Origin: Acanthaster planci
Taxonomy: Eukaryota > Echinodermata > Asteroidea > Valvatida > Acanthasteridae
Direction: 5' to 3'
NCBI RefSeq assembly: GCF_001949145.1
Contig: NW_019091363.1
Coordinates: 2,700,902-2,764,901, forward strand
DNA: 64,000 bases
Position numbers and translations under genes: made by a program. Under the pieces are notes generated by a model that saw nothing but the letters and a program-made list of their open reading frames with translations, did no database searches and was not told the DNA's origin. Each line of letters begins with the position of its first letter. The first letter of the stretch is position 1. Positions 11,601 to 25,186 of the stretch are shown piece after piece.

Positions 11601-13440
11601 AATTCACAGACCGACTTAAATGTTGAAATTGAGTCACAAAGTGCTTGGTGAAACTGCATGTACAGTATGGTTACAACGCCGCAAGAACACTGCCTAGTAT
11701 TAGTAATTTATCCAGTCTGGTATCCAACACAGTGTCTTGCTGTCTGACTTTTGCCCCAGTTTCTTTCAGACAAAATCCAACATTGATGGATTAAATGAAC
11801 CCTGAACGGACTTCTCACTTCCATAAGGGATCATCATCAGTCCTCTCTTCTGCATGCTGGAGGCACTTCATCCATCTCAAGCTTGACCCAAAAATCTCAA
11901 GCTGGTAAGTTCAGGTTATAACCGTGGGTCTTTTCCCATGGTGTTGCTGTAAGAGAAAGTAGAGTGATTGGATGGTTGTTTTGAGTGTGTGACCTGTTTC
12001 TCAGTGATGTGATACATTTCTTAGCTGTTCGTGATCCGAGTGTCTTGTCATCATGGTAGTAGGGGTGGGGAAGCGTCGCTCCCTTTGCCTGCCTCTTTCT
12101 GTTACTCTCCCCTCCCCATATCATCACAGCATGCCTACATCACAGTATTTCTCACCAATTTTATAGTCCAGGGTTTATTATGACCTGCCCAGGAAAGAGG
12201 CAGCTGCTAGTGTTTACAATGACAGTGCTTCATGTACATGAGTAGCTCAGGTTACTTGGTTTCACTGTCCTACTTGCATCACACACTGTCCTTGTTTCCC
12301 AGGAGTCCAGCCCATGGGTGGGCCTGATTAATTTCCTTCTTCTCATCAAAATTTAATGTACATTGTTCTCTGTGTATTGTAATTCCATCAATGCATTGAT
12401 TTAAATGCATACTGTTCTGACATAATCTGCTGTAAATGAGTGTTTCATTCACCCTGTTTTGGCTCTGGCACATTTGAAAATTGAATGTTATTGAAACAAT
12501 TTCATATGTCAAGCATTTTAAGATTCACATGGATGTACATAGCTTTAATTGTACAGTACACAATGCATGAATGAAAAATGGAAGTTCTCCTTCAAAAATC
12601 CACAGGTATACATGTATAAAGTCGTGTACAGCGGCCCTAGTGAGGTACCATGTTTGTGCTAACCTCATCACCTGTGCTTTGGCAGGATGGATTGCTATCA
12701 GTGTTCATAGTCCAGACCTATTATATAGTGATTGAGATATCTCCAGATGGCATATACGTAATTATAGTCCAGAACCTTTTTGACAGCAGGCTTGATGGCA
12801 ATTGTTCCCCTTCCATGTTACCAGATGGTCCACGTGGACAGTCGTAAATGTGGCAGAAGATTGCTCACTCAACCACGTAGACCCCGTGTATGAATTTCCT
12901 GTCGTGTTAACATTGAGGTTTGACATGGTAGCTGTGATTGGTGAATGAATGGTTTCTTCTGCCTGTTTTGCCTTTGTGAAATCAACCCTTGAGCTGGAAC
13001 ACTTTGATAAATCTGCGTTATTCAGAGAGAAAAAATGTACAATCCCATAGTGGTTTGATTTGCATTTTGTTCCTCAGAATACAGCATGATTTTTTCTTGA
13101 GAGCTCCACCGGAAACTCATTTACAACTGGAGCAGGCTCACAAGTTAAAGACGTGGGCTGATCAATGCAGTCACCCACGATCAGATTGGCAAAGTTCAAG
13201 AACTTCAGCAACCTGCTCACAATCTGAAGCATTCGCAGTTGAGGTTGGGATAAACACAGATGATGGATTGCACAGGTTGGCAGGGTCAACCACCATTATA
13301 AAGACCAGTAAAATCTCAGGTGTATTCAAAACTTTGGAGTAAAATCTTAGGAATGGCTCAGATTGAGATTATGGAGTCAGAATGGTTGAGTTGCATGTAC
13401 TCGTTCTGTGTTTCAGAGATTTAAATATACAGTTGTCACG
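5641..13440. other. Gene-poor intergenic DNA
   Basis: I see no supported coding exon here. Short open frames are scattered on both strands without splice-site or codon support. Content includes the tRNA-like relic at 6784-6872, a fold-back motif near 7499-7568, G-runs near 10990, and AT-rich filler. A candidate broken coding remnant lies at 13079-13260. Confidence 0.6.
6784..6872 (-). repeat. tRNA-derived SINE relic, minus strand
   Basis: The reverse complement contains a perfect B box, GGTTCGAGTCC, about 35 bases after an A-box-like GTGGTCACGTTG. The spacing is that of a tRNA internal promoter. The acceptor stem does not pair and there is no CCA or clean cloverleaf, so this is a SINE or tRNA fossil and not a functional tRNA gene. 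Confidence 0.5.
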
Positions 13441-13767
13441 ACTCTCCCTATCCTTTAACATTTTCTCTTTTCCTTCTGTCATAGACTCATCACCAGTTTT
13501 CATCCATGCTGTACTAGACCCTCCAACTATCTGATCGTTCCTTCTCTTTTTCCCATCCACTCTTTCATCCTCCCCAATTCATCTTTCACTTAGCCTGCAT
13601 CATCCCTCCACTGGCACCTCATCCATTTTCCAAGCCATTTATGTCCCACCACCGCTATCCCTCTTTACCCTATCTCTCTTCATCCCTGACTTATCTCTAG
13701 CCATATACTCCTGCCCTCTAGACATTCCAACATCACCTGCCTCAAGCCCAATTCCCCAACCCCTCAG
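13441..13767 (+). other. Polypyrimidine-rich tract
   Basis: About 330 bases are strongly enriched in C and T on the plus strand, unlike the flanks. The stretch ends in a strong acceptor-like sequence (attccccaacccctcag). It may be a long polypyrimidine tract or an old degenerate microsatellite. Confidence 0.55.
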
Positions 13768-14013
13768 GAGTACCCCAGCCAGCAAATGGTCATCATCCAG
13801 GGAGGTGACAAAGTCAATCCCATCTCCCATCGCTCCAGTGTGCCTGTATTTTGTCAGTGGCGTTGCCGTAGAGCCGAGGCACTGGAGGTATTTCCAAGAG
13901 CAGTTAGTTACAGTGACTCCACATCTCAACCTCTGAAGATTTCAACCTTTGACAATGGATCAGAATCCATCAACTGTCTTGGGAATACTGGCAGAAATTA
14001 ATCCTTTCTAAAG
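13768..14013 (+). other. Candidate exon with good splice sites, gene unknown
   Basis: The segment is bounded by an excellent acceptor (ccccaacccctcag) and donor (TCTAAAG|GTGAGT). One frame is open from the acceptor for 77 codons (EYPSQQMVIIQGGDKVNPIS at the start) to TAA at 13999-14001, just before the donor. A second frame is open for most of it. A coding exon that stops 12 bases before a donor is unusual, so a noncoding-transcript exon, a terminal coding exon followed by a UTR intron, or a chance event are all possible. Confidence 0.3.
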
Positions 14014-17000
14014 GTGAGTGTTTCATGGAATGTTTTGATAATTTGAGAATTTGGTGAGGGGAATCCCCTGATTAAGAGTTGCGGAGTGACTAGAATGGCT
14101 GCGTGTTTTATCCAGGGAATAACAGTTCGCATTCTGTACATCTGCTGTGGGTTCCAAGTAGGTCCTTGGAACGATTCTTGGAACATACGCTGGGCCTAAA
14201 CAGGTGAATGCTGATGAACACTGCTTTGCCAGTTCATGTGCTAAGCAAAAAAACAGAGGATCAGTTTCAAGTAATACACTTTGCATGGCACTTCAGCTGC
14301 TGGTAACCTGTTTTGCTAAGCAAATATTTTCTGTGCTATGTAGTTTTCCATGCTTAGCAGGAGACAGTGTGTGGCTGAGTCATTAGAACCAGTAAGGAAC
14401 TTTTTTTCACTGGTTGTTGCGAACATCTGACATGGAGGATGGGCAATGAATTTTCGACAGAATGTGCCCAAACTGGTAGACTCTTGGCATAAAAGGAATG
14501 CACCTTAGCTTTGAAGGAACAGAAAAATGGCACTGTCCAAATCAAATATGGCTAGGACTCAGACATATACATGTAATTCTAAATGACAATTAGCCACATA
14601 CATGTATAGCCATAGCTAGTGGCTTCCATAAGTACATCTGTTACTTTCAGCCACAGCCAATTAAGCTAGATGTGGCTTTATCATGCTGAAGTGGCATTAG
14701 TATAGCTGTAATAATGTTGATTGTAGGGTATGAGTTGAATGTGCATGTAAGGTGTTAGCTCATGGTTATCCTTTGAAGAACGGTACAGAATTAGGCTGTA
14801 CAGGAATGCATTCCTCCTTGGTCACTCACTCATCAGTATTAAGGTCAGCATGTCTGCATAGTTTGCATTGCAAGGGACTGGCTGGAGACATTTTGCACTG
14901 GAACAAGACAGATACGATCAGAATATTACATATTTTGTGGACTTGTACATATGTACAAGATTGTATTGAACTATAATTGAAGAAGTTTGTGTTCCTTCAG
15001 CTGGCTGCTTTTCCTGTGGTAAAAATTCTGAGGGCCTAAATTTAGACTGACTTGCCATGCTTTTAAATTTTGAATTAATAGCTAGAGCGGTATCCTGGCA
15101 CACATATTTTCCATCTTTTCATCATGCACCCCTACCTAATTAACCCCAAAATTCTGAAGTCAATTCTTCAGTTTCTCTCTGCAACTGGTGAACCCCCTCC
15201 CCATTTTTCAATGAAAACCCAAACAAAACCAAAAATAGATTTCTACCCAACATGCACCCTCTAGCTGAGACACTGCCGCAGTCCAGCCCCACCCAAATTA
15301 TCAGCATAATTATAACTTGACCTGGCCACGGACTCACTGTAAATAACTGAGTTTGGTTTGCCAGGCTAGGTTTGTCATTTAAGCCAGCATCCCAGAGGAG
15401 CACTAGGTACATTATACAGTGTACATGTATGTGTCTCCAATTACTGGCTCATCAGGTTAGGTCATATATCATTGGTTCATTTGCTGGTCACTCTAGACAT
15501 AGATCTACATGTATTTAGTCCATTGCATTTATCTTTACAATTGAAAACTGTGACTTTTTTCAGTAGGAATATTTTATTGGGGGGGGGAATACCTCTTTCG
15601 AACAAGTATCTCTTTCTATGAGAAGCAGAGTTGTCTTGTTGTCATAAAAAAGAACCCAAATTAAGTTTGAAATGTTTCCTTACTACCAGAATAATATTTA
15701 CAAATTGAATGATTGTGATACTAGTAATTCATGAGATGATAAAATTACTGTATTTCTGAAGGAGAGAGTGCTTCAGATTTACATTGCAAGGAGAAGGCTA
15801 TTTGAACATTCCACTTGTTGTTGCCACATCCATCTTTTAGAGTAGGCGACAGTACTGTTCCTTATCTGTCAACACACATTGAGCCCTCTACCATGTTTTC
15901 AGACATAGGCCCATTACACAGCAAAAGAATAAAGTTTACCTGAGAAGAAATGTCAGCCCTCTGTGATTAAGCCTTCACTGCATGTGCTTATTTAGAATAT
16001 GTAACCGTATTCTCATGTAATAATGAACTGTACTAACAGAGACATTCCAAAGCTAAAATCCTATCCAGAGAGTCTAATCATCTCCTTTTTTTGCTAAATA
16101 TATTGGCTAAGCTTGTAATTAGTTGTAGAGCTATGGCTATTAATTAAAATCTGTGCATCAGAGACTTTTAAAGAATATCTCTGAAGCTGGCAATCATGCA
16201 AGTATTTATGTGTATCTGTAAGAATTCATTTTGGGCAATTTCATCACAACTGTCACCTACGCAGATTTTATTGCAAAATAAAAAGGAACTGTTTAATTGA
16301 TGTAAGTCTTGGCAAAATCACATCATTTTGTTCAAGAAAACTGTTAACAATTTAATAGCTTCAAATTGAAATGCCAGTGAAAAACAAAAGAAAACACAAT
16401 TATAAAGAATGTGAACAAAAAGATGGGCGAGCTGAAGCATTAAGAACCAGAATTATTCAAAAAGTAATCTAATTAAATTCAAAATCAAAATTAGCATAAA
16501 ACCAATTGCTTGAGTCTGATAACCGTACCCTAAGGGGCCCCTTATACATTTATTCTCCTAATGATATTCATATAGACAAGCGAGAAATGTAAGAGGCATA
16601 CTCCAGGGCACAATTCACAGTGATGGATACCTTGCTATAACAATCTGTGTTGAGTGTTGATGTAGCTAACCCCGGCCGGCAAAGTGTCTGCCTACGCAGC
16701 CCAAACATTCATGCAGACATTAGTGAATGAAGGAGAAATATCCAACAGAATTTAAATTTGATAACAGCAGACTTACATGTATACTCGTTTTGTAGCCTAG
16801 GGGGGGGGGAATTTGTTGTAAAATGGGAAGCAGTCTGTCTCAAAGTGTGCTGTTGAAATGGGGAATCTTGACCAAGAATTTATCGGTAAAGGGGCACAGT
16901 GTACATTTTGAATCGTTACCGTGTGCCCTGAGCATGAGCTGTAGAAGGTAGTGGGCCTGTTTATTTCATGCTGATCCCTATCGCGATCCGTGATCCGACA

Positions 17001-19771
17001 TTGGTTCACTGACACCAGAACCCACCCAATGCATACCGCGAACCAATTTGGGGATCACTGATTGAGATCCAGATCCACATGAAACAAACAGGCCCAGGAT
17101 GTGACTTAGTTTGGAGAGTGTGTGGTGAGGCAAGGGCAGGTTGATATACATGTAGTATACACGGTACATGATCAATAAACTAAGATACATAGGCTTGTTC
17201 TAAGTTTTTACTTGTGATGTCGTCTACACAACCAATTCCTGACAGTGTGGTCAGTATCTACATGTAGTACATCACAATTCTTCCTTTCTTTTGTTGCATT
17301 GTTTTGAGAAAAGGATGAATTCTTTTACTTGATTTAGTACGTGTACAAGGAATTTCCCTCTTGAAATTAAATTGTATGGTCTTTTTAAATTTTAGGGTTT
17401 AGGCTCAATTTTTTAGCTACATCTATAGGGTGTTTGCAGAAATCTAATGTTAAATTGTCACCCTTGTTTTGTTTATAAAGAATGTTTCTTGTCCAGTGTC
17501 ACATCCTGTCATCGGTCTTGAAGCTTTTGGGGAAATCAAGTGGTTGGAAATTGTATGTTTTTTCCCAAACTCTATTGGCATTCCAAAGAGACCATTAACT
17601 TGCCAACAAGATTTCCTGACATTTCCCACTCGTGAAACATGCACTTCATCCTTAACATATCCATAAATCACGCTTTGTGGAACTCACCCTCAGTTTATGC
17701 ACAAACCTTTTCTATAGTTCAAGGCACACTTTCCTGTCACAGAAAGCCTTTTTTTTAACACTTTTACAACATACAGAATACAACCATTGACACATTCAGC
17801 CATAAACACATTTATGAGTTCTCCAGTTTCTTTGTAAAATTACTATTTTGTCTGTTTGCTAGGAGAAGCAAATTAAGGTCCATTCCTGTGTAAATGTAAT
17901 TGGTGATTCCATTGTCGTAAACTTGTCACAGTTTTCCCTGGATAAGTGTCTGGTTTAAATCTGATTCTAATTTTGCAAGATTGTAAGTGCAAAATGATAA
18001 CAGGAACAAGTACTTTGGGTGGTTAACATAATGTCTCAAACTAATTGCATATTCATAGTGAAATTTCCAGTCAGGCATTCAGTCCTGCACTAGTTGCCCA
18101 ATCTCTCAATTCATTTATAAATCATTTATTTATAAATCAACCACTCATCTCTGTTGAGTAATCTGTGAGTGAAAGCAACAAACATTAACCAAAGTCAGAA
18201 AGTATCAATTTCTTGTTAAGTTCATGATACCAGAAGCCTGCTCATGATTGTGACCTGAACACTTGCCTGATTTGAAAATGGTAATCAGTCCTCATTCTGT
18301 CTACCAAACTTTTCAAGTTCCAAACAACTGTACAGTTTACCTGGCACTTGTAGATAGATACAGTGTAAATGCTTCTTTAACTCAAACTGATTTGTGTTGT
18401 CTACCTAGGACAGTCTGCTACAGATTCAAATCGGTCTAACCTGATAAAAGCACCATGGCCCAATTTTATGGCACTGGTAATCATTAGCCCACAAATGTTC
18501 TATGAGTGGAGCCCTCTTTGGCAAATTTCATAGAGATCACAAACAGTATAAGTATAACTTTTCAGAGTGCAGTTGCACATGTCTTGGGAGGCCGATGTTC
18601 ATCTACATCATGTAGAATGGTGAAAGGGCATGCATGTCTGGGCCAGTCTGGGCCATATGCAGCTGTCTTCTTTTGCAGTTAACTGTCTACCACTCAGCAT
18701 TTTGATGGCCATAGGGCAAAGCTAATTAAAATATTCAACATGTCTGTCATCAATCTAACAAAACGTTTAGCATTTTTAAACCCTCATGTGCAAACTGCTT
18801 GCACTTTTCATGAGATAAACTTGACTTTTTTGGCAAACTTCAGTAAGAAAGAGGAGAGAAATGAATTGGAATAAACTGAGTGGGCCCAACTAGAATATTC
18901 ATCTATGGTGGCGCAGTTTGAATTGATCAGCTGTCTGAACATGATGAGGCTGGCACTCCAGCAACCATATTGTCACAAGTACATTTTTGCTACTCAAAGC
19001 AAGAAAAGGAGATGTCTGAGGAGTTGAGACTATCCAGCTGTGACAGGAATCAATTTCTGTGTACAAATTGGCTGACATATTTTGCATTTTGTCTCTACCT
19101 AGAGTGAACCCCTACAGCAGCGACTCATATCAGCATTCCTTTTTAACTAGGGAAGAAGGAGAATCTGAATTATGATTGCATGCACTGTACTTTGACTTTC
19201 CCTGATCGTCATGGAACCACTTGCTCTATTTGAAGTCAGTAATCAATTCAATTGAAAAACAACAGATGAAATGTATGTTAATTGCCTCTGCCTGCCGGAT
19301 AAAAATTGTTTTGAAAACGAGTTTGTGAAGATGTGAATGCACACAGGCTTTGGGGTGGTTGCACTTTGCCTCACAGAACTGTACAGAAGTTGGTCATGTG
19401 AAGTGACCTGCTCTGCTGGTCCAATCAAAACGAGAAAGATAATCTGGAAAGGAGTGACCAGAGATAAATGAATTTTAATTAGAGATGGCAGATTCATGTA
19501 TCGCTTTCAAGTACTGTTATTTGGTCGTTAATCAGATTCAGGCAAATGGTTTCTGTTTAATCGAAGTTACAATAGCTTATGCTAAATAAAATATTTGGCA
19601 TGGAAATCGTTTGACAGTGGATTGCTTATTTAGTAAGTAAGATATGCTAGTAAAATCATTCTCAGGTACATTTTGACCCTCGTCAGGTAGTCCATAACAT
19701 GAGTATTGACGGTGTGTTTCATTGTATTGTTTTTTTGGTGTTTTGTTGTCACAGTATGACGTATATGTGTA
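14014..19771. other. Intergenic DNA, one MITE
   Basis: No coding exon is supported. The stretch is AT-rich with scattered TACATGTA words and G-homopolymers (for example at 15580 and 16801). The only clear structured element is the inverted-repeat element at 16953-17095. Confidence 0.6.
16953..17095. mobile_element. Inverted-repeat MITE, family A copy 1 (~143 bp)
   Basis: The left end GGGCCTGTTTATTTCATG pairs with the reverse complement of the right end, GGGCCTGTTTGTTTCATG. Similarity continues inward for about 50 bases (ATC/GATCC repeats, GTGATCC, TTGGTTC). A GGGCCTGTTT terminus recalls Harbinger/Tourist-type MITEs, but no clear target duplication flanks it. A second, more degraded copy lies at 33248-33330. 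Confidence 0.75.
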
Positions 19772-19779
19772 CATGTAGG

Positions 19780-19988
19780 CAGTGGCATAGCTAGGATTGG
19801 GGCACAAAGGGTGCACCAGCATCTCATGGGGGGGGCCACCAGCTTTCAGTGGTGTGGTTTTTTGGGGGGTAAGTTTTTGTTAGCCTTGTTCAATAGCCAT
19901 TCATTCCTTTTTTTTCAGTGGGGGTACCGGGGGTGGGCACAGGAAATTTGTGGAGAGGACATGTGTCCCCCTCCCCACTATGCCACTG
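19780..19988. mobile_element. hAT-like MITE with imperfect 8-bp target duplication
   Basis: The termini are CAGTGGCATAGCTAGG on the left and CCACTATGCCACTG on the right, an inverted repeat beginning CAGTGGCATAG. Flanking octamers are CATGTAGG (19772-19779) and GGTGTAGG (19989-19996), which match at 6 of 8 positions. An 8-bp duplication and CAG...CTG termini are the hAT signature. The interior holds runs of G and no ORF. Confidence 0.75.
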
Positions 19989-21028
19989 GGTGTAGGTCAT
20001 TAAGGAGAATTACAGTCAAGCAGAACAAGTACAGGTAGTTAAAGTTTGCCAAATTTTGCGTGTTTAAGTTTAATCCACAACAAAACCCAAGCATTCTCCT
20101 TCCTATATCTGTATGCATGGTGTATTGCAACTGTCTGATCATTTGGGATTGGTTCATTCGACAATGTGTGTCTGACCACTGACAACCTTTGAGACTGTGG
20201 TATTTATAGCTTTAGTGCTGCCAAACCGGATGAGAATCCTGTCAGGAAATACTGACCAGATTATACCCATAACAATGAGAAAAGGAAGCCGAAGCGTGGA
20301 GGTAAAAGGTCAACTCTTAGTCAATAAACAAGTTTGTGTGAAATACATATGGGCAAGGCCAAATTGTACATGTACCTCACTTGGTTAGAATGGATAAATC
20401 AAAGGATCTAGTCAGAAACCAAAATAATGCTCCTTTCCTTTGGCTCTATTAAACAAATTTTTTTCCGACTGCTTTTTGATCATTCTCAGAGTGAGAGTTT
20501 TCATCCGTCTGTTTTTATTGTTTTACATGTGCATGCATAGAGGCCATAAAATAACTGTTTTATTAATTTTTAGTTTAATTTGTTTTACTGTATGATCAAT
20601 TGTGTCGTTCTCTCCATCTCTTTTTTGGGGGCGTGGAGTGAGAAATTGCCATCAGAACTCAAATCATAGATGTAAACGTAGACGTCTCAATGTCATGTGG
20701 CCAGCCTCCAGTGTGCAGTCATCCTATCATTATGAGTTCATCAAAATAAATTGATCCATGTATGAAACATGTAATGGTTATATAAGGTAAATAATTTAAT
20801 ACGTATTGATCCTTGACTCCTTGTCCATGAAAGACAAGGTAGTTATATTGGTGTGATAACTTACTGTGATGTCCTGATTGTAATGTATTCTTGCTTGTAA
20901 ATCATTTGCATTCACATTTCCTCAACAGAGTCCCTAAAAAATAGAGAACATATTTACCAAGACCTGCAGTGTACAGAATTTAAACACTGGATTTTATTCA
21001 CTATGTTGTTTAAAATCATATCACTGTG

Positions 21029-21052
21029 ATGTGTTAGCGCTAGCTAACACAT
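21029..21052. repeat. Perfect 24-bp palindrome
   Basis: Arms ATGTGTTAGC and GCTAACACAT are exact reverse complements around GCTA, which with the adjoining bases makes an alternating GCGCTAGC core. It could be a dimer binding site, a fold-back remnant or chance. Confidence 0.9.
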
Positions 21053-24000
21053 ACTGAGAAACGATAACCTCAGTCCGACCCCTATTAATATATTTATCCA
21101 TCACCATGGACCCATCACCCCCTGATCAGCGCAGTGCAGTCCACCCCTGTTCGCAAAATGGACTGGCCCTCATTAGTATGCACCCCGCATCATTGACATC
21201 ACTGTCTCTCCTCCCTTGCATGCTGTGCATACATACTGACTTCCCACATTGCTCTATACTGCTAAGCATTGATCATCTGCCTGCATTGAACATTCTCCCG
21301 ATAAACTCTCCGACACTCCTGTCTTCCTCTGGCCAACGTTCATCCATGCAGTCATGATCAAAAGGTCAGTTCCATTTTGTTTTGTTTTTTCTATACTCCC
21401 ATCTTAATATCATTAAATACTCTCGTTACATCAAGGCACAGCGTACGGCATAACATCAGTGCCGTACTTTGTAATATATTTGGGCTACCAGCATATTGTT
21501 GGCTAGATTTCTACCGTGTTGAATGTTGATGTGTTTACTTCTAATTAAGTGCTCTCTACTGGGTACTTTCATTGCCTGCATGTACAAAGGCAAAAAACAT
21601 GTTTTCATGAAAAACACACTGAATGCATGGCAACTATGTACATGTAAGTTACATTGTATTTTTGGTGGCACTTAGTGTAGGGATGTGTTTTAACAGTATG
21701 GCCGAGTACCGAATTCTAAATTTAGTGTTTGGAAGTGTACATGTACACATACAACATGTGTAGTATTGTATATCCTAGTTATAGTGAGATAAAAATGAAA
21801 AATTAAAAAATTAAAAACTGAAATTAAAACAATTTGTTTTCAGGAAGACACCTGTTCTTGATTTGACCATCAGATTTTCTATTACTTAGTAAGATTTATG
21901 CATCTGTTGTTACAATTGCATTTGTGGCTCCTCTGAATTTAAAACTAATCCTTGGCAACTGTGAGCTAGATTGAATATGTGGAAGTCGTGTGCTTAACAA
22001 CTTGTTCATGAACGTTGGAAGAAGATATAGGCTGACACATACAGATGTTACACTGAGTGCATTGTGAGTTACAGGCTTAGATGAAGATCAAGTGCATCCT
22101 GCAGTTGTAATATGATTTTCCATCCCTTGGGTGTTACAGTTTGTTTCAATCAAAGGCAAAACAGGAAGGAGCAGGTAAATGCATAAAGAAGTTTGGTTTG
22201 ACAGGTTGTTTGTTGGAGACTTGCTGAAAACATGATTTCATTTATTCATTCATCAAACTGAGGAACACTAAATTTCATGTTCAAACCAAACACAATTGGC
22301 ATAAACAGTTTGCCAGATGACATTCTAGAACCCTGACCATTAGAATCCAGGTGTAGAGTGTCACAGACTTTGTCCATATATATTGTTAGACCAACTCAGC
22401 AAGGTCGAATATGTGTGTAAATCAATCAAATATGTGACACTAATATTGTGCATATGAATCAGCTTAGACTTAGCAAAATGAAGGTCTAATATTAACACAG
22501 ATATAGTTAGAGAACACTTGGTGGTCAAGTTACATACTGTACATGTAGTTAAAGGGCCTTGTTTATACATTTTAAACTTTCTGCACATGAAACTCTTCAG
22601 CTTCTGTGACTAATTTAATTTGGTCTGGGTGATCGTCATTTGGGGATCATTTGTCAGGGAGTACAGGGAACAGCATCAATTTATTATTGTACCATGCTGT
22701 ATATGTTTGATCTTGTTTGTATAGTGGGAAAAAACATTATGTGACTTTGTGTTTCAAAAATGCACCTGAAGAAGGGGAACACATTTCTTTTCTTGTTTTC
22801 AGTTGATTACCCTTGCACCTTGAACAACTATTTTATAACGATAAAGGACTTCATTTTCCTCAGCACCTGCAAATGAATTGAAATGTTACATTGATCAAAA
22901 CATCTAGAACAATCTTCAAATACACACAAACTTTAAACCCTTCTCATGACTGGAATAGTGCTTGTGTTAACAGTCTTGATCTTAGCAAAAGTTTTTAAAA
23001 CGTGTTCCAGGAGAAGAGACAGCTAGAATTCACAAGTGTGTTTTACTTGAACAATTTCATGCTGTTATGTCAGGTAGTATTGTCTGGCTCTTTTTAGGGA
23101 GTTTTTTAAATGATGTACTTAGTAAAATGGTGGCACACATCTCAAAGTGACTCTTTCAGGTGATGACGTCATTTCAGAGATAATGAATGAACTGAGTTTT
23201 TGTATGACATCTTTTGAGCTACTTTCTAACATGGTTTTCAAGATGTGAGGTGTAGTGTTAATCATGTATATGTAATGAAAAATGTTCCAGAATGGCTGGT
23301 TTATCAAAAATAATCCCACTGATCTCTTATTTGGTTCTTCTGAGGCAGGTGTACTTGTCAGTGAAATAACTGTTGCAAAATTAGAGTCTCTGTGCAAGAC
23401 TTGAGGTTTGCTTCCGTACAAAAAAATTTCACAGAAATTCCCCTGATATTCAGTGGTGCCAATTTCTTTATTCCTTACTCCTGTGGTGTGTTAAGGCTCA
23501 AAGAAAAAAATCTGCCAGTCAGTCAAAACAGACCCCCCAAAAAATTGATCGCATATATAGTTCTACAGGCAGTCGCCATGGGATTTCAGTGTCGCCCGTA
23601 GTGATCATTTCTTGAGGCCAGGAGGCCTGCCAAGTGGGTCAAGTTGACCTCCCACGAGGAGCCTCATCAACTCTGTGGAATCAGTCTGTCTGTATCTCTC
23701 CACCAGTCCCTGCTGGCAGTCTTAATACCATGGCTACACAGCCAGCGCCAAGATTCTTTCCAACCAGAACTTTATCTCAGCCATAAAAGCTCAGCTCCAT
23801 GGGCATCTTATTGGATTGTGTGATATAGAATACACGTGAGTCATTTTGCCTCAGTACACACTTTCTTGATCTGCTCATACCTGAAAATGGAATTTATGCT
23901 GAACAGGGCAAGGATTCAAAGGTGTGTATGGCATGGTTTGGTCCCTCCAGATTGCACGGCTAGATTAGCTGTATTGTAACTGATATTTTGCTTAGGGTAG

Positions 24001-25114
24001 GATCAAGGATGTGCTTGATGGACGGTTTGAAAGCAAAGAATATCTGGAAGGTACAGGTCTCAACAGTTTAGTTTTATTCATCAATGACATTTGGTTGAAT
24101 GTGACTACATACAGTGGGATGATTGTGTTGAATTTGATTTTGGCATGTTGTTTACCAGTCCTGGCTAGAAATCTCTTTCCTGTTGACTTACAGATGATTA
24201 TCTTGTGCTCAGAAAAGAATTCAGTTGGAAACATCTCCAGTTTAAAATGCGAGGTGACAAATTGAATACCTTTCTTGGTATCTATCTGACTACAGCAGTA
24301 CATTTGATTTAAGGACTAATTTTTGCCATACCTGAAAGCTTTGAGTTTAATTTGATATCATTGCTCTCAAGGATTCTTTATCAAAAATAAGATAAGTAGT
24401 CAGAAAATCAACACCAAAATACAAAATTAAAGTTTCTTTTATTTTCCTGGTTGTTTTATTTTAAACTTGACACTCACAGGCAGTGAAGAAATTTGCATTG
24501 GTGAATTAATGAGAAAACAACTGCTCTTTTGCTGTGCACACGTGACACATTTGATATTCACAATGAGATGCCATATATTAAGTGCATTTGTCAATATCAC
24601 CTTAATTGAAATGCTTATATTTACTGTATTTTCTTCAATTTTGAAGTCATCTGCAGAAATACACAGCATAATGTTGAATTTTTAAACAGAGCACCATTTT
24701 TTTTTCAGTGTGATTCATGATACATTGTAGATGTCACAGACTTTGAGTGGAATCTTTCAAACAATTTTAAGATGGACTTCAAAACCAGTTAAACTCAGAA
24801 GAGTCAATCCTATGTCTTGCGTAAAGTTATTACATTGAGGGTTTGTGGTTGGAATTGTTTGATAAGGGGAAAAGACATGGCTAATCACATGCCACAGAAA
24901 ATTATACACATTGTCTGCGGCCCCAGTGGAGAAGATTAGCAGTATTGGCAAATGATAAACAAGAAATCAAAGTGACAGCATGTTAGTATTCAGGCTAGCA
25001 TGCAAGATGACAGTGAGCTTAGATCACGCAACTTACATGTGTTTCACTGTATATGATTGTCAGTAAACGTTGATGGGAATGAATAAGTCAACAATATAAT
25101 TTGCAAATGAGTCC

Positions 25115-25186
25115 ACAGACGTAGGGGCTGGGGGCCAATGCCCCCCCCTGAAAAGATAGTGGGGGGGCCAATTGCCACTACTTCTG
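25115..25186. mobile_element. Short G/C-run inverted-repeat element (~72 bp)
   Basis: The left end CAGACGTAGGGGCTGGGGGC faces the reverse complement of the right end, CAGAAGTAGTGGCAATTGGC. The interior has opposing C8 and G7 runs. It is probably an internally deleted hAT-like MITE; no target duplication is evident. Confidence 0.5.
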
